In this document: positions 1 through 4,718 of the stretch, piece after piece
How the letters are laid out: every line of letters starts with the position of its first letter
How positions within the stretch are numbered: position 1 is the stretch's first letter
Origin: Mariprofundaceae bacterium
GTDB lineage: Bacteria; Pseudomonadota; Zetaproteobacteria; Mariprofundales; Mariprofundaceae
DNA: 5,546 nt
Assembly (NCBI GenBank): GCA_027075825.1
Contig: JALSZZ010000028.1
Span: 1-5,546 of the forward strand
Direction: 5' to 3'
Made by a program: the position numbers and the translations under genes
The notes under the pieces: generated by a model
What the model saw: only the letters and a program-made list of their open reading frames with translations
Told to the model about the DNA's origin: nothing
Database searches by the model: none

Positions 1-2
1 TG

Positions 3-164
3 CTCAAACGTGATAACGTTGCAACAGGTGATGAACCATTTCCAGCCTGCTTTGGCACGCCAGCGTCTGTTGAAGCAATATTGCCCACCTACCTTGGTGG
101 CTCGCAGGCTGCGCGTTTGCAACAACGCCTTGATCAGGGACGTGAACATTATCGCCGCTCCTGA
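3..164 (+). CDS. C-terminal fragment of an unrecognised protein
   Basis: An open frame enters from the left edge and ends at TGA 162-164, giving 53 visible residues that finish in GREHYRRS. The codons look natural, with many GNN codons for D, E, G, A and V, whereas the competing frame from base 1 (stop at 187-189) reads as an unlikely Cys/Asn/Arg-rich peptide and would run into plsY. The fragment contains a Pro/Gly-rich stretch (DEPFPACFGTP) followed by an Ala/Gln/Arg-rich helix-like end. I do not recognise the family. It lies 21 bases upstream of the preferred plsY start on the same strand, so the two may share a transcript. The start and most of the gene lie outside the window. Confidence 0.55.
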   Translation, partial: LKRDNVATGDEPFPACFGTPASVEAILPTYLGGSQAARLQQRLDQGREHYRRS

Positions 165-185
165 TCAGGCTTGCAGGGCTTGCCC

Positions 186-842
186 ATGAGTGAGCCTCTG
201 CTGGCCAGTCTCTGGCTGCCCATGCTGACCGCCTATTTGCTTGGCGCCATTCCTTTTGGCCTGTTATTCAGCAAACTGCTGGGTAAAAAAGACCCGCGTG
301 ACTATGGCAGTGGTAATATCGGTGCCACCAATGCCATGCGCACCGGCGGTAAAACAGTGGGAGTGCTCACTTTACTGGCGGATATGATGAAGGGCGCAGT
401 GCCTGTGGCGCTGGCCCTGCATATTGCGCATTACGCAGAAAGTACGGTGGCACTGATTGCGTTATCCGCCTTTCTCGGGCATATTTTCCCTGTTTATCTG
501 AAATTTCAGGGAGGCAAGGGCGTAGCCACCATGTTCGGCGTGCTTATTCCCTGGTTGCCCTGGCTGGCGCTGGCCGCCTTTGCACTGTGGCTGCTGGTCT
601 TTTACACGACGCATTATGTGGCCCTGGCTTCCATACTGGCAGCGCTGGTGTTGCCTGCTGGCGGCTGGTGGCTGGGCAAGGATTTAGCCGTATTGCTGGT
701 GTTAGTGGTGCTTGCTCTGCTGGTCATGGTGCGTCACCATAGCAATATTCGTCGTCTGCTGCGCCATGAAGAACCACGAACCGGGGGAGCCAGAGCCGAT
801 GAGGACTATGTCGAACCCGAAGACCCCGGCATTGCGAGGTAG
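186..842 (+). CDS. plsY: Acyl-phosphate:glycerol-3-phosphate acyltransferase PlsY
   Basis: PlsY is an inner-membrane enzyme that moves the acyl group from acyl-phosphate (made by PlsX) to the sn-1 position of glycerol-3-phosphate, giving lysophosphatidic acid for phospholipid synthesis. All three family motifs are visible in the 218-residue product: motif 1 GSGNIGATNAMR at about residues 41-52 (conserved Ser and Arg), motif 2 FQGGKGVAT at 107-115 (acyl-phosphate loop and Lys) and motif 3 RHHSNIRRLL at 183-192 (conserved His and Asn). About five hydrophobic segments span residues 8-29, 57-80, 85-104, 121-160 and 166-183, as expected. I start at ATG 186 (MSEPLLASLW) with a weak GGG Shine-Dalgarno at 176-178. 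An in-frame TTG at 171 would add only five residues and has no better ribosome site. The tail after residue 195 is acidic (ADEDYVEPEDP) and probably cytoplasmic. The stop overlaps the ribosome site of the next gene. Confidence 0.95.
   Translation: MSEPLLASLWLPMLTAYLLGAIPFGLLFSKLLGKKDPRDYGSGNIGATNAMRTGGKTVGVLTLLADMMKGAVPVALALHIAHYAESTVALIALSAFLGHIFPVYLKFQGGKGVATMFGVLIPWLPWLALAAFALWLLVFYTTHYVALASILAALVLPAGGWWLGKDLAVLLVLVVLALLVMVRHHSNIRRLLRHEEPRTGGARADEDYVEPEDPGIAR
836..840 (+). promoter_or_regulatory. Ribosome binding site of the LysM gene, inside the plsY stop region
   Basis: GAGGT lies four bases before ATG 845, and its last base is the first base of the plsY TAG stop (840-842). The Shine-Dalgarno is therefore in the last codons of plsY and only two bases separate the genes. 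This arrangement suggests translational coupling. Confidence 0.6.
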
Positions 843-844
843 CC

Positions 845-2008
845 ATGAAGATTCATCTGATTTTGTTGTTATTATGCCTGAGCCTGTTTTCATCCGTACT
901 GCTGGCCGATGATAATGCTGATGGTACGGCATTAAAGCCTGATGTCAGCCAGCCATATGTGGTCAAACCAGGTGATACCCTGTGGGATATTGCCGACCAT
1001 TTTTTCAAAGACCCGCATCGCTGGATGCAAATCTGGGAGCGTAATCTGTACATCACCAATCCCGACCTCATCTATCCCGGCAACAAAATATGGTTTGATC
1101 CGGCCGCTGTAGGCAAACCATTGGCCAGGACTAAAACTGACAGCACGGACACAGATAACACCGCACCTGCGGCGACTGCCCCGCACTACAAGAGGTCCGC
1201 AGGCATCAACCATGCCAGAATCATGACCCCTGATGAAATCAAGACCGTTGGCGGTCTGACACTGGTCAGGCCTTCACCGCGAATTATCGTCAAGGAAGTG
1301 CAGCGGGTTGAGCAAGGCGCACAGCCTGCCATCGTGCTGCCGGAATTATTACGCCGCACCATGATCTTCCCCGTCGATGAGGATTTTCCCACGGTTGGCT
1401 ATATTCTTGATTCAACCGAGCCGCGTATTAACTATGGCGCCAATGATGTGATTTATCTGCGCCTTGGTATTACCCCAAAAGTAGGCGATCGCTTTGATAT
1501 TTTCCGTCAGGGCCACGTTGTGGAAGATATTGCCAACGGCGACGACCTTGGTGTACTGATGCACCATCTGGGGCAAATCCAGGTGATCGAAACGCAGGGC
1601 GGGATTTACAAGGGACGGATTTTGTTTGCCTTCACCGAAATCTCGCGTGGTGATTTGCTACAACCGGCAGTGGATATTGGCCAGAAAATCAGACCTGTTG
1701 TCTCGCAATACAATATGCAGGGCCGCATCGTTTATTTGCAGGATGATACCAACGAAGTCAGCAATAATCAGATTGTCGGCATCAACCTTGGCTCACGCCA
1801 GCACTTGCAACCTGGCATGCGCTTCTCTGTTTTCCGGCAGGGCCGTGAAGTGACTGACCAGCACACCGGCAATGTTGTTCAGTTGCCAAAAGAGCGCATT
1901 GCGCAGTTGGTTGTGCTGTCAGCAACCAGTAATGCTGCCATGGCCATTGTCACCGAGGCCCGCTCTCCCATCAACCTTGGCGACAGCGTTCGCCCTTATG
2001 GCCGCTGA
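845..2008 (+). CDS. Secreted LysM-domain protein with a duplicated C-terminal domain
   Basis: This 387-residue protein begins with a clear signal peptide (MKIHLILLLLCLSLFSSVLLA, likely cleavage after Ala21). A LysM domain follows at about residues 38-84 (YVVKPGDTLWDIADHFF ... YPGNKIWF), a fold that binds peptidoglycan glycan chains. A Thr/Asp/Ala-rich linker covers roughly 92-115. The remaining region, about 165-387, has no catalytic motif I recognise and resembles the uncharacterised C-terminal part of gammaproteobacterial LysM proteins of the type often found near dprA. That region appears internally duplicated: VGDRFDIFRQGHVVED at 213-228 matches PGMRFSVFRQGREVTD at 323-338, and both copies run on to a GD-x-x-x-P ending (GDLLQP at 269-274; GDSVRP at 379-384). 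The protein is presumably periplasmic and cell-wall associated; a role in envelope maintenance is only inference. It sits two bases after plsY and is probably expressed with it. Confidence 0.88.
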   Translation: MKIHLILLLLCLSLFSSVLLADDNADGTALKPDVSQPYVVKPGDTLWDIADHFFKDPHRWMQIWERNLYITNPDLIYPGNKIWFDPAAVGKPLARTKTDSTDTDNTAPAATAPHYKRSAGINHARIMTPDEIKTVGGLTLVRPSPRIIVKEVQRVEQGAQPAIVLPELLRRTMIFPVDEDFPTVGYILDSTEPRINYGANDVIYLRLGITPKVGDRFDIFRQGHVVEDIANGDDLGVLMHHLGQIQVIETQGGIYKGRILFAFTEISRGDLLQPAVDIGQKIRPVVSQYNMQGRIVYLQDDTNEVSNNQIVGINLGSRQHLQPGMRFSVFRQGREVTDQHTGNVVQLPKERIAQLVVLSATSNAAMAIVTEARSPINLGDSVRPYGR

Positions 2009-2032
2009 CGAACATACAATACGCTAATAATA

Positions 2033-2053
2033 ATTCTGCGATCAACGCAGAAT
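2033..2053 (+). other. Perfect hairpin between the LysM gene and rhlE
   Basis: An 8-bp perfect inverted repeat (ATTCTGCG, loop ATCAA, CGCAGAAT) lies 24 bases after the LysM stop and 17 bases before the rhlE start. No run of T follows, so it is not a classic intrinsic terminator. It could be an mRNA-stabilising stem at the 3' end of the plsY-LysM transcript, a weak attenuator in the rhlE leader, or chance. The rhlE Shine-Dalgarno AGGA (2057-2060) lies just outside the stem. Confidence 0.45.
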
Positions 2054-2070
2054 AACAGGATTCCCAATCA

Positions 2071-3330
2071 ATGAAATTTAACGAACTCGGGCTGTCGCCC
2101 GAATTATTGCGCGCTGTCGAAGGCGAGGGCTACACCTCGCCCACGCCAGTACAGGCGCAGGCGATCCCGCTGATTCTGAAAGGCAGGGACGTGCTCGCTG
2201 GGGCGCAGACAGGAACAGGCAAAACAGCGGGTTTTACCCTGCCCATGCTTCACCTGATGCAGCAAAAACACCCTGAACGTCGCAAAAAACACGCCGTGAG
2301 AGCACTGGTATTAACTCCTACCCGTGAACTGGCGGCACAGGTCGGCGAAAGTGTTCGCACCTACGGTCAGCATCTTGCATTGCGCTCCGCCATTGTTTTC
2401 GGTGGTGTTGGCATCAATCCACAAATTCAGACGCTGCGGCGTGGTGTGGATATTCTCGTGGCCACGCCCGGGCGTTTGCTGGATCTGGCTAACCAGGGGG
2501 AAGCTGATCTTGGCAGCATTGAGTTTTTTGTGCTTGATGAAGCCGATCGCATGCTCGATATGGGCTTTATTCACGATATTCGACGGGTGCTGAAGCTGCT
2601 GCCCGAAAAACGTCAGAACCTCTTGTTTTCAGCAACATTCTCTGATGAAATCAAGCAGCTTGCTGATGGCTTTCTGAAAGCACCGGCCTATGTTGAAGTG
2701 GCTCGCAATGTCGCTTCGCACCAGGTCACACAAATGATTCATCCGGTCAGCAAAAGCAAGAAACGGGCTTTGCTTTCACACCTTATCCTGGATGGCGAAT
2801 GGCAGCAGGTACTGGTCTTTACCCGCACCAAGCATGGTGCCAACCGACTGACTAAACAACTGGACAGCGATGGCATCCAGGCCGCTGCCATTCACGGCAA
2901 CAAGAGTCAGACAGCCCGCACCAAAGCGCTTGCCGGCTTCAAGAGCGGCAGCATTCGGGTGCTGGTGGCGACGGATATTGCCGCCCGTGGACTGGACATT
3001 GATCAGTTACCCCACGTCATCAACTATGAATTGCCCAATGTAGCAGAGGATTATGTTCACCGTATCGGACGCACCGGCAGAGCCGGGCATCGTGGCGAGG
3101 CGGTTTCTCTGGTCTCGGCAGATGAGCAAAAGCTGTTGCAGAGCATCGAGCGTTTGCTGAAGAAACGCATTGAAAAAACCACGGTTGCCGGTTTCGAGCC
3201 GACAGCGGAAGATATGCCCGCAGAACAAAAGCCGGCAAATACCCGTCAGCCACGCGGCAAACGGGCCGCAGAGCATCGCCGTCCACGCCGGGCGCGCCGC
3301 TCAGGCAGCGCACGCCCTGGAAGGCTCTGA
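2071..3330 (+). CDS. rhlE: ATP-dependent DEAD-box RNA helicase RhlE
   Basis: RhlE-type helicases unwind short RNA duplexes using ATP and act in the cytoplasm in ribosome assembly and RNA turnover. The 419-residue protein has every motif in order: Q motif GYTSPTPVQ (20-28), Walker A AQTGTGKT (45-52), Ia PTRELA (83-88), GG (111-112), Ib TPGR (132-135), II DEAD (156-159), III SAT (187-189), [10 protein letters not shown] (247-254), [12 protein letters not shown] (300-310) and [10 protein letters not shown] (330-337). Stretches such as [13 protein letters not shown] and [10 protein letters not shown] match E. coli RhlE as I recall it, which supports the RhlE subgroup rather than SrmB, DbpA or CsdA. 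The C-terminus after about residue 385 is a short Arg-rich tail ([16 protein letters not shown]), probably a nonspecific RNA-binding extension. The start at ATG 2071 gives the standard [15 protein letters not shown]-terminus, with AGGA at 2057-2060 (10-base spacing, a little long). It follows the LysM gene after 62 bases and may have its own promoter, although I see no convincing one. Confidence 0.96.
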   Translation: MKFNELGLSPELLRAVEGEGYTSPTPVQAQAIPLILKGRDVLAGAQTGTGKTAGFTLPMLHLMQQKHPERRKKHAVRALVLTPTRELAAQVGESVRTYGQHLALRSAIVFGGVGINPQIQTLRRGVDILVATPGRLLDLANQGEADLGSIEFFVLDEADRMLDMGFIHDIRRVLKLLPEKRQNLLFSATFSDEIKQLADGFLKAPAYVEVARNVASHQVTQMIHPVSKSKKRALLSHLILDGEWQQVLVFTRTKHGANRLTKQLDSDGIQAAAIHGNKSQTARTKALAGFKSGSIRVLVATDIAARGLDIDQLPHVINYELPNVAEDYVHRIGRTGRAGHRGEAVSLVSADEQKLLQSIERLLKKRIEKTTVAGFEPTAEDMPAEQKPANTRQPRGKRAAEHRRPRRARRSGSARPGRL

Positions 3331-3355
3331 TATTTTGAGGTGAAGATAACACCAG

Positions 3356-3372
3356 GAGTCTGTCGGACTTTG
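3356..3372 (+). repeat. Left terminal inverted repeat of the MITE
   Basis: This 17-bp sequence, GAGTCTGTCGGACTTTG, is the exact reverse complement of 3498-3514. Its inner edge supplies the TTG of a TTGACA hexamer (3370-3375). It is preceded by CCAG, the left copy of the likely target duplication. Confidence 0.85.
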
Positions 3373-3400
3373 ACAAATCTACTGTGAAAAACCGAATATT
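3370..3400 (+). promoter_or_regulatory. Possible promoter reading out of the MITE (weak)
   Basis: A consensus -35 hexamer TTGACA is at 3370-3375, spanning the inner edge of the left terminal repeat. The only candidate -10 boxes are weak: GAATAT after 18 bases or AATATT after 19. If active it would read toward the gene starting at 3549. The -35 match is real, but the promoter assignment is speculative. Confidence 0.2.
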
Positions 3401-3497
3401 GGCCAAATATTTGCCCTGCTTTTGTTAAATAGTGCTGCTATTCGCCGCCAACAGGCCGTATATTTGACTCAATCCCGCTGTTTCTCGTGACGATTGC

Positions 3498-3514
3498 CAA
3501 AGTCCGACAGACTC
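3498..3514 (-). repeat. Right terminal inverted repeat of the MITE
   Basis: This is the exact reverse complement of the left terminal repeat at 3356-3372. CCAG at 3515-3518 follows, the right copy of the target duplication. The repeat ends 22 bases before the strong Shine-Dalgarno of the downstream gene. Confidence 0.85.
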
Positions 3515-3536
3515 CCAGGGGGAACTTGTTGTTGCC

Positions 3537-3542
3537 AGGAGG
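3537..3542 (+). promoter_or_regulatory. Strong ribosome binding site for the PGDYG-DUF4231 gene
   Basis: AGGAGG stands six bases before ATG 3549, close to the ideal sequence and spacing. It fixes the start of this gene and lies outside the MITE, so translation signals were not disrupted by the insertion. Confidence 0.8.
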
Positions 3543-3548
3543 AAGCTT

Positions 3549-4394
3549 ATGAGTCAACGTAAGGCATACCGCAAACGGCCGGAGTTTTATGTTACCGCCG
3601 TGCAACTGGATCTGGAAGAGCTTCAGTTGACGCACCGAAAATGGGGGCATACGCAAAGCTGCAAAACCGGTGACTGGCTGGTCAATAATGGCGGTGATGT
3701 GTACACAGTCGATAAAAGCTACTTTCGCGAGCATTATCAGCGCATCAGTCCTGGTGTTTATAAGAAAATCGCTGCTGTCTGGGCAGAAGTCGCCGAGTAT
3801 GACGGCGAGTTGCCAACCCTGGAAGGGACTTCCGCCTACAGGGCGGGTGATTACCTTGTCTTTGATGCCGAGCAGGGCGGCCATGGCTATCCCGTTCCCA
3901 GATTGCGCTTTGAACGCATGTATGAAGAACTTGAATCAAATCTCCATTTGAGCAAATCGCAGCAAGCTTATATTGATGAGCGCATCAAACCACGCATGGC
4001 AGCCTTCAAAAAGAAAGCGCAATTCAATCGCCGCCGCTATTACCTCTGGCAAACCACTGCCATTATCACAGCAGCGCTGGTACCGGTGTTTACCGCCTTT
4101 AAGGAACCGGGCATACAATGGATCGTTGCCATGCTGGGAGCTTCTTCAGCAATTACCGCCGGTGTGCTTGGCCTGTTCAAACATCAGGAAAACTGGATGC
4201 GTTATCACCGCGTCTATAATGAACTTGACAGCATGCTTTCCCGTTTTGAACTGGGGCTGGGCGAATATAGTGATCGTGAGCATGCTTTCGAGCTGCTGGC
4301 GGAAAATTGTGAAAACATTCTGCAAATGGCCAGCGGCCAGTCCACCCAAAGTCATCTTCATGACAAAAAGGAAGCAGCTTCCCAGTCAGGCTGA
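3549..4394 (+). CDS. Tandem PGDYG repeats fused to a DUF4231 (SLATT-type) two-TM protein
   Basis: The 281-residue protein has two parts. Residues 14-63 and 74-126 look like two divergent copies of one soluble unit: VTAVQLDLEE ... CKTGDWLVNNGGDVYTVDKS in the first and IAAVWAEVAE ... YRAGDYLVFDAEQGGHGYPV in the second. Both carry the GD(W/Y)LV core typical of PGDYG-type domains. Residues about 139-260 match DUF4231: a helix (YIDERIKPRMAAFKKKAQ) and basic patch lead into two membrane helices (about 166-184 and 190-210), then a conserved-looking HQENWMRYHRVYNELDSML segment and a cytoplasmic helix. DUF4231 belongs to the SLATT superfamily of small two-TM proteins, predicted to be membrane effectors of nucleotide-sensing conflict systems; the family assignment is from memory. 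By inference the N-terminal repeats sense or bind something and the membrane part responds. No signal peptide, cyclase, SLOG or TIR partner is visible nearby. The gene appears to stand alone between a MITE and a convergent gene. Its exact function is unknown. Confidence 0.85.
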   Translation: MSQRKAYRKRPEFYVTAVQLDLEELQLTHRKWGHTQSCKTGDWLVNNGGDVYTVDKSYFREHYQRISPGVYKKIAAVWAEVAEYDGELPTLEGTSAYRAGDYLVFDAEQGGHGYPVPRLRFERMYEELESNLHLSKSQQAYIDERIKPRMAAFKKKAQFNRRRYYLWQTTAIITAALVPVFTAFKEPGIQWIVAMLGASSAITAGVLGLFKHQENWMRYHRVYNELDSMLSRFELGLGEYSDREHAFELLAENCENILQMASGQSTQSHLHDKKEAASQSG

Positions 4395-4425
4395 ACAGAT
4401 CATGAAGCCCACATCCGGTCAGCCT

Positions 4426-4450
4426 GCAGGGCACTCTCCTGCTATATTTT
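4426..4450 (+). terminator. Possible weak intrinsic terminator after the DUF4231 gene
   Basis: A 5-bp stem GCAGG (4426-4430) and CCTGC (4438-4442) with a 7-base loop is followed by TATATTTT, 32 bases after the stop codon. The stem is short and the T-rich stretch imperfect, but the position suits termination of the upstream gene. Confidence 0.35.
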
Positions 4451-4467
4451 CGGTTTTCTCGGTTTTC
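4450..4467. repeat. Tandem duplication of a 9-mer
   Basis: TCGGTTTTC occurs twice head to tail (4450-4458 and 4459-4467) without a mismatch. It immediately follows the candidate terminator and could be a replication-slippage product. No function is evident. Confidence 0.7.
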
Positions 4468-4529
4468 CTGGGCATTGTAGCACGGAACCACCGTAAGGGT
4501 ATAATGTTATCAGGCTTATCATAGCTGGC

Positions 4530-4589
4530 GCGCGACTAAAGTCGCACCTCCCATTACTGCGAATTCTGGAAGTGAGGCTTTAGCCTCGC
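4530..4589. repeat. Inverted REP pair (REPIN/BIME-like)
   Basis: Two REP-type palindromes face each other. On the - strand the first reads GGAGGTG then the hairpin GCGAC-TTTA-GTCGC (plus coordinates of the hairpin 4532-4545). On the + strand the second reads GGAAGTG with the hairpin GAGGC-TTTA-GCCTC (4574-4587). Over 22 bases the two units agree at 17 positions. Four of the five differences are paired: C/G against A/T and A/T against G/C in the stems, so both hairpins stay perfect. A GG(A)GG head followed by a G/C-rich stem-loop is the usual layout of REP elements spread by RAYT transposases. A convergent intergenic region is a typical location. No RAYT gene is in the window. Confidence 0.7.
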
Positions 4590-4718
4590 TAGTTTACGAA
4601 GTCATCAAAGACTTTTGTGCCGAATTTACATCTCTAAGGGTGCATTCCATTAGTGTGCCAACTTAAATATTCAGGTGGATGGATGGGGTTGGTTTGACGC
4701 TTACGAAGCTGTGTGGCT
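4590..4718. other. Non-coding stretch between the REP pair and the kinase gene
   Basis: I find no gene here. A small hairpin AAGTC-ATCAAA-GACTT followed by two more T (4599-4616) could act as a weak terminator. A GAAGC/GCTTC stem (4705-4709 and 4716-4720, loop 6) overlaps the stop codon of the - strand gene without a T tract on either side. Both are short enough to be chance. Confidence 0.4.

Larger units (their letters stand above)
3356..3514. mobile_element. MITE-like non-autonomous element, 159 bp
   Basis: The element is bounded by perfect 17-bp terminal inverted repeats: GAGTCTGTCGGACTTTG at 3356-3372 and its exact reverse complement at 3498-3514. It is flanked on both sides by CCAG (3352-3355 and 3515-3518), which fits a 4-bp target-site duplication. 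The inner ends continue with partial matching (CAA after one mismatch). There is no coding capacity inside; the interior is more AT-rich than the adjacent genes. The boundaries, terminal repeats and duplication are read directly from the sequence. That a related full-length insertion sequence mobilises it is inference, and I cannot name the parent family with confidence. It fills most of the gap between rhlE and the following gene. Confidence 0.8.

Noticed and set aside
160..169. Palindrome CCTGATCAGG at the end of the first gene
   Set aside because: The same 10-mer also occurs inside the kinase gene near 4782; it is short and contains no loop, so probably chance.
712..912. Small + strand ORF bridging plsY and the LysM gene
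   Set aside because: It overlaps the PlsY HHSNIRRLL motif in another frame and the LysM signal peptide; both are better supported.
3020..3406. - strand ORF antisense to the rhlE 3' end
   Set aside because: rhlE coding is certain here, and the frame starts inside the MITE.
3355..3515. Reading the inverted repeats as a rhlE terminator
   Set aside because: The arms are 125 bases apart, with no T tract after the right arm, and the flanking CCAG duplication fits an insertion better.
3438..3884. - strand ORF covering the MITE right end and the start of the DUF4231 gene
   Set aside because: It is antisense to the PGDYG repeats and crosses the MITE boundary, so it cannot be an ancestral gene; composition is that of a shadow.
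4475..4505. Promoter with perfect TATAAT at 4500-4505
   Set aside because: The only -35 candidate (TTGTAG) is poor with a 19-base gap, and no gene follows on the + strand.
3973..4524. Long + strand ORF overlapping the end of the DUF4231 gene
   Set aside because: It lies in another frame of a clearly recognised protein, has a Cys/Trp/Arg-rich shadow composition and no ribosome site, and gains length only by running into the intergenic REP region.
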